A stretch of 64,000 nt of DNA, taken from the NCBI GenBank assembly GCA_930367205.1, contig OV884014.1, positions 119,481,768-119,545,767 of the forward strand, read 5' to 3'. Below, one piece after another: positions 1 to 11,014 of the stretch; within the stretch, counting starts at the first letter, position 1; each line of letters opens with the position of its first letter. Source of the DNA: Acanthosoma haemorrhoidale (Eukaryota > Arthropoda > Insecta > Hemiptera > Acanthosomatidae). Below the pieces are notes generated by a model, which had not been told where the DNA came from, did no database searches, and saw only the letters and a list, made by a program, of their open reading frames with translations. The position numbers and the translations under genes are program-made.

Positions 1-93
1 TGGCACTCATTGTTTCACGTGATACGATCGTATGATTAAAGTTACAGGTGAATATAACATCAAATGATGTCGATTAATAGTGTACCGCATCAT
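1..93 (+). repeat. Type a monomer, 93 bp (2-bp deletion variant)
   Basis: This monomer reads GATTAATAGTG where the consensus reads GATTATGATAGTG, a 2-bp loss. The same deletion occurs at 18 monomers starting at 1, 2659, 10637, 13390, 16143, 28396, 32953, 34091, 37224, 41212, 42350, 45483, 51846, 53174, 53837, 56495, 57348 and 60386. Every copy has the same deletion, and most share ACAGGTG upstream of it, so all descend from one event. It is a useful once-per-HOR marker. The 47-mers lack it altogether. Confidence 0.9.
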
Positions 94-2658
94 TAGCACT
101 CATTATATCACTTGATACGATCGTATGATTGAAGTCACGAGTGAATATATCATCAAATGATGTTGAATATGATTGTATAATGTGTCATTGGCAAACATTG
201 TATCACGTGATACGATCGTATGATTAAAGTTACGAGTGAATACAACATCAAATGATGTCGATTATGATAGTGTACCGCATCATTGGCACTCATTATATCA
301 CGTCATACGATCGTTTGATGAAAGTTACGAGTGAATATAACATCAAATGATGTCGAATAGGATTGTATAATGTATCATTAGCACTCATTGTTTCACGTGA
401 TACGATCGTATGATTAAAGTTACGATTGGAGATACTAATAAATGATGTTGAATATAATAGTGCACCATATCATTAGCACTTATTGTATCATGTGATGCGA
501 TCGTATGATTAAAGTTACAAGTGAATATAACATCAAATGATGTCGATTATAATAGTGTACCGCATCATTGGCACTCATTATATCACGTGTTACTATCGTA
601 TGATTGAAGTCACGAGTGAATATTACATCAAATAATGCTAAATATGATTGTATAGTGTTGCATTGACACTCATTGTATCACGAGATACGATCGTATGATT
701 AAAGTCACGAGTGAATATAACATCAAATGATGTTGAATATGATTGTATAATGTATCATTAGCACTCATTGTTTCACGTGATACGATCGTATGATTAAAGT
801 TACGAGTAAATATAACATCAAATGATGTCGAATATGATAATGTACCGTATCATTAGCACTCATATTATCACGTGATACGATCGTATCATGAAAGTTACGA
901 GTTAATATAACATCAAATAATGTTGAATATGATTGTATAATGTATCATTAGCACGCATTGTTTCACGTGATACGATCGTATGATTAAAGTTACGAGTAAA
1001 TATAACATCAAATGGTGTCGAATATGATAATGTACCGTATCGTTAGCACTCATTGTATCACGTGATACGATCGTATGATGAAAGTTACGAGTGAATATAA
1101 CATCAAATGATGTCGATTATGATAGTGTACCTTATCATTGGCACTCATTATATCACGTGATACAATCGTATAATGAAAGTTACGAGTAAATATACTATTA
1201 AATAATGTCGATTATGATAGTGTACCGCATTATTGGCACTCATTATATCACGTGATACGATCGTATGATTGAAGTCACGAGTGAATATAACATCAAATGA
1301 TGTCAATTATGATAGTGTTCCGTATCATAAGCACTCATTGTATCACGTGATACGATCGAATGATGAAAGTTACAAGTAAATATACTATTAAATGATGTCG
1401 ATTATGACAGTGTACCGTACCATTGGCACTCATAGTATCACGTGATACGATCGTATGATTGAAGTCACGAGTGAATATAATATCAAATGATGTCAATTAT
1501 GATAGTGTACCGCATCATTGGCACTCATTATATCACTTGATACGATCGTATGATTGAAGTCACGAGTGAATATATCATCAAATGATGTTGAATATGATTG
1601 TATAATGTGTCATTGGCACACATTGTATCACGTGATACGATCGTATGATTAAAGTTACGAGTCAATGCAACATCAAATGATGTCGATTATGATAGTGTAC
1701 CGCATCATTGGCAATCATTATATCACGTGATACGATCGTATGATGAAAGTTACGAGTGAATATAACATCAAATGATGTCTAATAGGATTGTATAATGTAT
1801 CATTAGCACTCATTGTTTCACGTGATACGATCGTATGATTAAAGTTACGATTGGAGATACTAATAAATGATGTTGAATATAATAGTGCACCATATCATTA
1901 GCACTTATTGTATCATGTGATGCGATCGTATGATTGAAGTCACGAGTGAATATAATATCAAATGATGTCAATTCTGATAGTGTTGCGTATCATAAGCACT
2001 CATTGTATCACGTGATACGATCGTATGATTAAAGTTACGATTGGAGATACTAATAAATGATGTTGAATATAATAGTGCACCATATCATTAGCACTTATTG
2101 TATCATGTGATGCGATCGTATGATTAAAGTTACAAGTGAATATAACATCAAATGATGTCGATTATAATAGTGTACCGCATCATTGGCACTCATTATATCA
2201 CGTGATACTATCGTATGATTGAAGTCACGAGTGAATATAACATCAAATAATGCTAAATATGATTGTATAGTGTAGCATTGACACTCATTGTATCACGAGA
2301 TACGATCGTATGATTGAAGTCACGAGTGAATGTAACATCAAATGATGTTGAATATGACTGTATAATGTATCATTAGCACTCATTGTTTCACGTGATACGA
2401 TCGTATGATTAAAGTTGCAGGTGAATATAACATCAAATCATGTCGATTATGATAGTGTACCGCATCATTGGCACTCATTATATCACGTGATACTATCGTA
2501 TGATTGAAGTCACGAGTGAATATAACATCAAATGATGCTACATATGATTGTATAGTGTATCATTAGCACTCATTATATCACGTGATACGATCGTATGATT
2601 AAGGTTACGAGTGAATAAACTATTAAATGATGTCGAATATGATAGTGTACCGCATCAT
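1..2658 (+). repeat. Complete 28-monomer HOR, 2658 bp (reference unit, type key)
   Basis: Order: a b c d e f g h i j k l m n o p b' c' d' e q e' f g' h' r s t; the next a starts at 2659. Key: a, 93 bp with GATTAATAG; b, CACTTGATAC; c, GGCAAAC (c' GGCACAC, AATGCAAC); d, CGTTTGATG and AATAGGATTG (d' GGCAATC, GTCTAATAGG); e, TTGGAGATACTAATA; f, GCACTTATTG with TTATAATAG; q, f head with GTTGCG tail; g, TACTATCG and AATGCTAAATATG; h, TGACACTC and CACGAGATAC; i, GATAATGTACC; j, CATATTATC; k, GCACGCATTG, tail GTATCGT; l, ACCTTATCAT; m, CGTATAATG; n, GTCAATTATG and GTTCCG; o, ACTATTAAATGATG with TATGACAG; p, CATAGTATC with AATATAATATC; r, AAATCATGTCG; s, ATGCTACATATG; t, TTAAGGTTAC. Seen elsewhere: u, CACGAATGAATATAAC; v, CGTGGTACG and GAAGATAAC; w, GTCAAGAG. 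Within the unit, b-h recurs as b'-h', so the 28-mer itself contains an older internal duplication. Confidence 0.9.
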
Positions 2659-3715
2659 TGGCACTCATTTTTTCACGTGATACGATCGTATGATTAAAGT
2701 TACAGGTGAATATAACATCAAATGATGTTGATTAATAGTGTACCGCATCATTGGCACTCATTATATCACTTGATACGATCGTATGATTGAAGTCACGAGT
2801 GAATATATCATCAAATGATGTTGAATATGATTGTATAATGTGTCATTGGCAAACATTGTATCACGTGATACGATCGTATGATTAAAGTTACGAGTGAATA
2901 CAACATCAAATGATGTCGATTATGATAGTGTACCACATCATTGGCACTCATTATATCACGTGATACGATCGTTTGATGAAAGTTACGAGTGAATATAACA
3001 TCAAATGATGTCGAATAGGATTGTATAATGTATCATTAGCACTCATTGTTTCACGTGATACGATCGTATGATTAAAGTTACGATTGGAGATACTAATAAA
3101 TGATGTTGAATATAATAGTGCACCATATCATTAGCACTTATTGTATCATGTGATGCGATCGTATGATTAAAGTTACAAGTGAATATAACATCAAATGATG
3201 TCGATTATAATAGTGTACCGCATCATTGGCACTCATTATATCACGTGTTACTATCGTATGATTGAAGTCACGAGTGAATATTACATCAAATAATGCTAAA
3301 TATGATTGTATAGCGTTGCATTGACACTCATTGTATCACGAGATACGATCGTATGATTAAAGTCACGAGTGAATATAACATCAAATGATGTTGAATATGA
3401 TTGTATAATGTATCATTAGCACTCATTGTTTCACGTGATACGATCGTATGATTAAAGTTACGAGTAAATATAACATCAAATGATGTCGAATATGATAATG
3501 TACCGTATCATTAGCACTCATATTATCACGTGATACGATCGTATGATGAAAGTTACGAGTGAATATAACATCAAATAATGTTGAATATGATTGTATAATG
3601 TATCATTAGCACGCATTGTTTCACGTGATACGGTCGTATGATTAAAGTTACGAGTAAATATAACATCAAATGATGTCGAATATGATAATGTACCGTATCG
3701 TTAGCACTCATTGTA

Positions 3716-3734
3716 TCACGTGATACGATCGTAT
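3716..3734. other. Overlapping palindromes I and II (one instance)
   Basis: TCACGTGA (3716-3723) and ATACGATCGTAT (3723-3734) are both perfect palindromes and share the A at 3723. The pair recurs in most monomers. The first contains CACGTG, the core bound by many bHLH proteins and, in plants, by G-box factors. With the preceding A, present in the many monomers reading TATCACGTG, it also fits the yeast centromere CDEI consensus RTCACRTG. The second contains CGATCG (PvuI) and GATC. Binding by any protein is inference; only the symmetry and repetition are seen. Confidence 0.8.
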
Positions 3735-3757
3735 GATGAAAGTTACGAGTGAATATA

Positions 3758-3771
3758 ACATCAAATGATGT
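3758..3771. other. Inverted repeat III (one instance)
   Basis: ACATCA and TGATGT are perfect 6-bp inverted arms around a central AA. This element is intact in types a, c, d, f, h, i, k, l, n, u and v. It is broken in e (ACTAATA), in m, o and t (ACTATTA), in g (ATAATGCT), in s (right arm ending ATGCT), in j (ATAATGTT) and in r (AAATCATG). Loss therefore follows monomer type and is not random decay. A 2-bp loop is too small for a stable hairpin, so a dimeric protein site is the likelier reading if it has a role. Confidence 0.75.
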
Positions 3772-4081
3772 CGATTATGATAGTGTACCTTATCATTGGC
3801 ACTCATTATATCACGTGATACGATCGTATAATGAAAGTTACGAGTAAATATACTATTAAATAATGTCGATTATGATAGTGTACCGCATTATTGGCACTCA
3901 TTATATCACGTGATACGATCGTATGATTGAAGTCACGAGTGAATATAACATCAAATGATGTCAATTATGATAGTGTTCCGTATCATAAGCACTCATTGTA
4001 TCACGTGATACGATCGTATGATGAATGTTACAAGTAAATATACTATTAAATGATGTCGATTATGACAGTGTACCGTACCAT

Positions 4082-6171
4082 TGGCACTCATAGTATCACG
4101 TGATACGATCGTATGATTGAAGTCACGAATGAATATAACATCAAATGATGTCGATTATGATAGTGTACTGCATCATTAGCACACATTGTATCACGTGGTA
4201 CGATCGTATGATTAAAGTTACGAGTGAAGATAACATCAAATGATGTCGATTATAATAGTGTACCGTACCATTGGCACTCATAGTATCACGTGATACGATC
4301 GTATGATTGAAGTCAAGAGTGAATATAATATCAAATGATGTCAATTATGATAGTGTTCCGTATCATAAGCACTCATTGTATCACGTGATACGATCGTATG
4401 ATTGAAGTCAAGAGTGAATATAATATCAAATGATGTCAATTATGATAGTGTTCCGTATCATAAGCACTCATTGTATCACGTGATACGATCGTATGATGAA
4501 TGTTACAAGTAAATATACTATTAAATGATGTCGATTATGACAGTGTACCGTACCATTGGCACTCATAGTATCACGTGATACGATCGTATGATTGAAGTCA
4601 CGAATGAATATAACATCAAATGATGTCGATTATGATAGTGTACTGCATCATTAGCACACATTGTATCACGTGGTACGATCGTATGATTAAAGTTACGAGT
4701 GAAGATAACATCAAATGATGTCGATTATTATAGTGTACCGTACCATTGGCACTCATAGTATCACGTGATACGATCGTATGATTGAAGTCACGAGTGAATA
4801 TAACATCAAATGATGTCAATTATGATAGTGTTCCGTATCATAAGCACTCATTGTATCACGTGATACGATCGTATGATGAAAGTTACAAGTAAATATACTA
4901 TTAAATGATGTCGATTATGACAGTGTACCGTACCATTGGCACTCATAGTATCACGTGATACGATCGTATGATTGAAGTCACGAATGAATATAACATCAAA
5001 TGATGTCGATTATGATAGTGTACCGCATCATTAGCACACATTGTATCACGTGGTACGATCGTATGATTAAAGTTACGAGTGAAGATAACATCAAATGATG
5101 TCGATTATAATAGTGTACCGTACCATTAGCACTCATAGTATCACGTGATACGATCGTATGATTGAAGTCAAGAGTGAATATAATATCAAATGATGTCAAT
5201 TATGATAGTGTTCCGTATCATAAGCACTCATTGTATCACGTGATACGATCGTATGATGAAAGTTACAAGTAAATATACTATTAAATGATGTCGATTATGA
5301 CAGTGTACCGTACCATTGGCACTCATAATATCACGTGATACTATCGTATGATTGAAGTCACGAGTGAATATAACATCAAATAATGCTAAATATGATTGTA
5401 TAGTGTAGCATTGACACTCATTGTATCACGAGATACGATCGTATGATTGAAGTCACGAGTGAATGTAACATCAAATGATGTTGAATATGATTGTATAATG
5501 TATCATTAGCACTCATTGTTTCACGTGATACGATCGTATGATTAAAGTTGCAGGTGAATATAACATCAAATCATGTCGATTATGATAGTGTACCGCATCA
5601 TTGGCACTCATTATATCACGTGATACTATCGTATGATTGAAGTCACGAGTGAATATAACATCAAATGATGCTACATATGATTGTATAGTGTATCATTAGC
5701 ACTCATTATATCACGTGATACGATCGTATGATTAAGGTTACGAGTGAATAAACTATTAAATGATGTCGAATATGATAGTGTACCGCATCATTGGCACTCA
5801 TTTTTTCACGTGATACGATCGTATGATGAAAGTTACGAGTGAATATAACATCAAATGATGTCGATTATGATAGTGTACCTTATCATTGGCACTCATTATA
5901 TCACGTGATACGATCGTATAATGAAAGTTACGAGTAAATATACTATTAAATAATGTCGATTATGATAGTGTACCGCATTATTGGCACTCATTATATCACG
6001 TGATACGATCGTATGATTGAAGTCACGAGTGAATATAACATCAAATGATGTCAATTATGATAGTGTTCCGTATCATAAGCACTCATTGTATCACGTGATA
6101 CGATCGTATGATGAATGTTACAAGTAAATATACTATTAAATGATGTCGATTATGACAGTGTACCGTACCAT
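4082..6171 (+). repeat. 22-mer HOR copy 1, 2090 bp
   Basis: Order: u v w w o u v n o u v w o (13 monomers, 4082-5316), then a nine-monomer filler g' h' r s t a/l m n o (5317-6171). The 13-monomer head is nearly identical to 6172-7406 and 8262-9496. The filler includes AATGTAAC in h' (near 5463) and GTTGCAGG in r (near 5548), variants otherwise seen only in the units at 1 and 57348. The monomer at 5317 joins a CATA-type head to a g' body. Confidence 0.9.
5792..5886 (+). repeat. Chimeric monomer a/l
   Basis: The head CATTTTTTCAC matches the type a monomer at 2659. From GATGAAAGTTACG onward it is type l, ending ACCTTATCAT. The chimera is exactly 95 bp and joins the r-s-t series to the m-n-o series, skipping b to k. 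It is read as an in-register homologous exchange within one monomer. Confidence 0.8.
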
Positions 6172-8261
6172 TGGCACTCATAGTATCACGTGATACGATC
6201 GTATGATTGAAGTCACGAATGAATATAACATCAAATGATGTCGATTATGATAGTGTACTGCATCATTAGCACACATTGTATCACGTGGTACGATCGTATG
6301 ATTAAAGTTACGAGTGAAGATAACATCAAATGATGTCGATTATAATAGTGTACCGTACCATTGGCACTCATAGTATCACGTGATACGATCGTATGATTGA
6401 AGTCAAGAGTGAATATAATATCAAATGATGTCAATTATGATAGTGTTCCGTATCATAAGCACTCATTGTATCACGTGATACGATCGTATGATTGAAGTCA
6501 AGAGTGAATATAATATCAAATGATGTCAATTATGATAGTGTTCCGTATCATAAGCACTCATTGTATCACGTGATACGATCGTATGATGAATGTTACAAGT
6601 AAATATACTATTAAATGATGTCGATTATGACAGTGTACCGTACCATTGGCACTCATAGTATCACGTGATACGATCGTATGATTGAAGTCACGAATGAATA
6701 TAACATCAAATGATGTCGATTATGATAGTGTACTGCATCATTAGCACACATTGTATCACGTGGTACGATCGTATGATTAAAGTTACGAGTGAAGATAACA
6801 TCAAATGATGTCGATTATAATAGTGTACCGTACCATTGGCACTCATAGTATCACGTGATACGATCGTATGATTGAAGTCACGAGTGAATATAACATCAAA
6901 TGATGTCAATTATGATAGTGTTCCGTATCATAAGCACTCATTGTATCACGTGATACGATCGTATGATGAAAGTTACAAGTAAATATACTATTAAATGATG
7001 TCGATTATGACAGTGTACCGTACCATTGGCACTCATAGTATCACGTGATACGATCGTATGATTGAAGTCACGAATGAATATAACATCAAATGATGTCGAT
7101 TATGATAGTGTACCGCATCATTAGCACACATTGTATCACGTGGTACGATCGTATGATTAAAGTTACGAGTGAAGATAACATCAAATGATGTCGATTATAA
7201 TAGTGTACCGTACCATTAGCACTCATAGTATCACGTGATACGATCGTATGATTGAAGTCAAGAGTGAATATAATATCAAATGATGTCAATTATGATAGTG
7301 TTCCGTATCATAAGCACTCATTGTATCACGTGATACGATCGTATGATGAAAGTTACAAGTAAATATACTATTAAATGATGTCGATTATGACAGTGTACCG
7401 TACCATTGGCACTCATAGTATCACGTGATACTATCGTATGATTGAAGTCACGAGTGAATATAACATCAAATAATGCTAAATATGATTGTATAGTGTAGCA
7501 TTGACACTCATTGTATCACGAGATACGATCGTATGATTAAAGTCACGAGTGAATATAACATCAAATGATGTTGAATATGATTGTATAATGTATCATTAGC
7601 ACTCATTGTTTCACGTGATACGATCGTATGATTAAAGTTACGAGTAAATATAACATCAAATGATGTCGAATATGATAATGTACCGTATCATTAGCACTCA
7701 TATTATCACGTGATACGATCGTATGATGAAAGTTACGAGTGAATATAACATCAAATAATGTTGAATATGATTGTATAATGTATCATTAGCACGCATTGTT
7801 TCACGTGATACGGTCGTATGATTAAAGTTACGAGTAAATATAACATCAAATGATGTCGAATATGATAATGTACCGTATCGTTAGCACTCATTGTATCACG
7901 TGATACGATCGTATGATGAAAGTTACGAGTGAATATAACATCAAATGATGTCGATTATGATAGTGTACCTTATCATTGGCACTCATTATATCACGTGATA
8001 CGATCGTATAATGAAAGTTACGAGTAAATATACTATTAAATAATGTCGATTATGATAGTGTACCGCATTATTGGCACTCATTATATCACGTGATACGATC
8101 GTATGATTGAAGTCACGAGTGAATATAACATCAAATGATGTCAATTATGATAGTGTTCCGTATCATAAGCACTCATTGTATCACGTGATACGATCGTATG
8201 ATGAATGTTACAAGTAAATATACTATTAAATGATGTCGATTATGACAGTGTACCGTACCAT
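6172..8261 (+). repeat. 22-mer HOR copy 2, 2090 bp
   Basis: The 13-monomer head matches copy 1 almost base for base; the GATTATTATAG of copy 1 near 4727 reads GATTATAATAG here. The nine-monomer filler is different: g' h i j k l m n o (7407-8261) instead of g' h' r s t a/l m n o. Total length is nonetheless identical. The k here has CGGTCGTATG near 7811, shared with the k near 3631. Confidence 0.9.
7407..7501 (+). repeat. Chimeric monomer u or p head / g' body
   Basis: The head CATAGTATCACG is that of u and p types, and the body TACTATCG with AATGCTAAATATG is g'. The monomer is 95 bp. It is the left boundary of the alternative filler in the second 22-mer. The equivalent monomer at 5317-5411 reads CATAATATC, with one further difference, so the two junctions are probably related by descent. 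Confidence 0.75.
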
Positions 8262-9686
8262 TGGCACTCATAGTATCACGTGATACGATCGTATGATTGA
8301 AGTCACGAAAGAATATAACATCAAATGATGTCGATTATGATAGTGTACTGCATCATTAGCACACATTGTATCACGTGGTACGATCGTATGATTAAAGTTA
8401 CGAGTGAAGATAACATCAAATGATGTCGATTATAATAGTGTACCGTACCATTGGCACTCATAGTATCACGTGATACGATCGTATGATTGAAGTCAAGAGT
8501 GAATATAATATCAAATGATGTCAATTATGATAGTGTTCCGTATCATAAGCACTCATTGTATCACGTGATACGATCGTATGATTGAAGTCAAGAGTGAATA
8601 TAATATCAAATGATGTCAATTATGATAGTGTTCCGTATCATAAGCACTCATTGTATCACGTGATACGATCGTATGATGAATGTTACAAGTAAATATACTA
8701 TTAAATGATGTCGATTATGACAGTGTACCGTACCATTGGCACTCATAGTATCACGTGATACGATCGTATGATTGAAGTCACGAATGAATATAACATCAAA
8801 TGATGTCGATTATGATAGTGTACTGCATCATTAGCACACATTGTATCACGTGGTACGATCGTATGATTAAAGTTACGAGTGAAGATAACATCAAATGATG
8901 TCGATTATAATAGTGTACCGTACCATTGGCACTCATAGTATCACGTGATACGATCGTATGATTGAAGTCACGAGTGAATATAACATCAAATGATGTCAAT
9001 TATGATAGTGTTCCGTATCATAAGCACTCATTGTATCACGTGATACGATCGTATGATGAAAGTTACAAGTAAATATACTATTAAATGATGTCGATTATGA
9101 CAGTGTACCGTACCATTGGCACTCATAGTATCACGTGATACGATCGTATGATTGAAGTCACGAATGAATATAACATCAAATGATGTCGATTATGATAGTG
9201 TACCGCATCATTAGCACACATTGTATCACGTGGTACGATCGTATGATTAAAGTTACGAGTGAAGATAACATCAAATGATGTCGATTATAATAGTGTACCG
9301 TACCATTAGCACTCATAGTATCACGTGATACGATCGTATGATTGAAGTCAAGAGTGAATATAATATCAAATGATGTCAATTATGATAGTGTTCCGTATCA
9401 TAAGCACTCATTGTATCACGTGATACGATCGTATGATGAAAGTTACAAGTAAATATACTATTAAATGATGTCGATTATGACAGTGTACCGTACCATTGGC
9501 ACTCATAGTATCACGTGATACGATCGTATGATTGAAGTCACGAGTGAATATAATATCAAATGATGTCAATTATGATAGTGTACCGCATCATTGGCACTCA
9601 TTATATCACTTGATACGATCGTATGATTGAAGTCACGAGTGAATATATCATCAAATGATGTTGAATATGATTGTATAATGTGTCAT

Positions 9687-9781
9687 TGGCACACATTGTA
9701 TCACGTGATACGATCGTATGATTAAAGTTACGAGTGAATATAACATCAAATGATGTCTAATAGGATTGTATAATGTATCAT
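9687..9781 (+). repeat. Chimeric monomer c'/d'
   Basis: The head GGCACACATTG is c' and the tail GTCTAATAGG is d', so one monomer has been lost in register. The same chimera recurs at 12440-12534 and at 63899-63993, marking these three blocks as one lineage. The breakpoint lies between the c'-specific head and AATATAAC. Confidence 0.85.
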
Positions 9782-10729
9782 TAGCACTCATTGTTTCACG
9801 TGATACGATCGTATGATTAAAGTTACGATTGGAGATACTAATAAATGATGTTGAATATAATAGTGCACCATATCATTAGCACTTATTGTATCATGTGATG
9901 CGATCGTATGATTGAAGTCACGAGTGAATATAATATCAAATGATGTCAATTATGATAGTGTTGCGTATCATAAGCACTCATTGTATCACGTGATACGATC
10001 GTATGATTAAAGTTACGATTGGAGATACTAATAAATGATGTTGAATATAATAGTGCACCATATCATTAGCACTTATTGTATCATGTGATGCGATCGTATG
10101 ATTAAAGTTACAAGTGAATATAACATCAAATGATGTCGATTATAATAGTGTACCGCATCATTGGCACTCATTATATCACGTGATACTATCGTATGATTGA
10201 AGTCACGAGTGAATATAACATCAAATAATGCTAAATATGATTGTATAGTGTAGCATTGACACTCATTGTATCACGAGATACGATCGTATGATTGAAGTCA
10301 CGAGTGAATATAACATCAAATGATGTTGAATATGATTGTATAATGTATCATTAGCACTCATTGTTTCACGTGATACGATCGTATGATTAAAGTTACAGGT
10401 GAATATAACATCAAATCATGTCGATTATGATAGTGTACCGCATCATTGGCACTCATTATATCACGTGATACTATCGTATGATTGAAGTCACGAGTGAATA
10501 TAACATCAAATGATGCTACATATGATTGTATAGTGTATCATTAGCACTCATTATATCACGTGATACGATCGTATGATTAAGGTTACGAGTGAATAAACTA
10601 TTAAATGATGTCGAATATGATAGTGTACCGCATCATTGGCACTCATTGTTTCACGTGATACGATCGTATGATTAAAGTTACAGGTGAATATAACATCAAA
10701 TGATGTCGATTAATAGTGTACCGCATCAT

Positions 10730-10824
10730 TGGCACTCATTATATCACTTGATACGATCGTATAATGAAAGTTACGAGTAAATATACTATTAAATAATGTC
10801 GATTATGATAGTGTACCGCATTAT
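10730..10824 (+). repeat. Chimeric monomer b/m
   Basis: The head CACTTGATACG is b. From CGTATAATG onward it is m, ending ACCGCATTAT. The b diagnostic TATATCATC is missing. The junction deletes c to l of the standard order. The monomer is 95 bp. Confidence 0.85.
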
Positions 10825-11014
10825 TGGCACTCATTATATCACGTGATACGATCGTATGATTGAAGTCACGAGTGAATATAACATCAAATGATGTCAATTA
10901 TGATAGTGTTCCGTATCATAAGCACTCATTGTATCACGTGATACGATCGTATGATGAATGTTACAAGTAAATATACTATTAAATGATGTCGATTATGACA
11001 GTGTACCGTACCAT

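Larger units (their letters stand above)
3702..3796 (+). repeat. Representative 95-bp monomer (type l)
   Basis: This monomer is close to the overall consensus. Relative to its first base it carries an 8-bp palindrome TCACGTGA at 15-22, a 12-bp palindrome ATACGATCGTAT at 22-33 that shares one A with the first, and an inverted repeat ACATCA-AA-TGATGT at 57-70. The consensus, summed by hand, has 16 C and 19 G (about 37% G+C) and six CpG, at positions 18, 25, 29, 45, 71 and 88. The most conserved stretch is about positions 14-36. The type-diagnostic differences cluster at 1-14, 36-62 and 70-95. Because 95 is not a multiple of 3, the reading frame changes from each monomer to the next, so the array cannot encode a tandem-repeat protein. 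Confidence 0.95.
2659..4081 (+). repeat. Partial HOR: first 15 monomers (a to o)
   Basis: This block repeats 1-1421 in the same order (a through o) and then leaves the 28-mer where p would follow, entering u at 4082. It carries its own variants: GTTGATTAATAG in a, ACCACATCAT at the end of c, AGCGTTGCAT at the end of g and GAATGTTACAAG in o. The last three of these are shared with units starting at 28396 and 60386, so this is a distinct sub-lineage of the HOR. Confidence 0.85.
8262..11014 (+). repeat. 29-mer HOR, 2753 bp
   Basis: The 13-monomer head u v w w o u v n o u v w o is followed by p b' c'/d' e q e' f g' h' r s t a b/m n o. Twenty-nine monomers with one 93-bp member gives 2753 bp, matching the spacing to the next u-block at 11015. 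It fuses the 22-mer head with the second half of the 28-mer. A private variant CGAAAGAATATAAC occurs in the first u. Confidence 0.88.

Noticed and set aside
3758..3771. Rho-independent terminators or structural RNA stems from the inverted repeats
   Set aside because: The arms are 6 bp with a 2-base centre, no T-tract follows, and the element recurs in most monomers. No tRNA or rRNA signature was seen on either strand.
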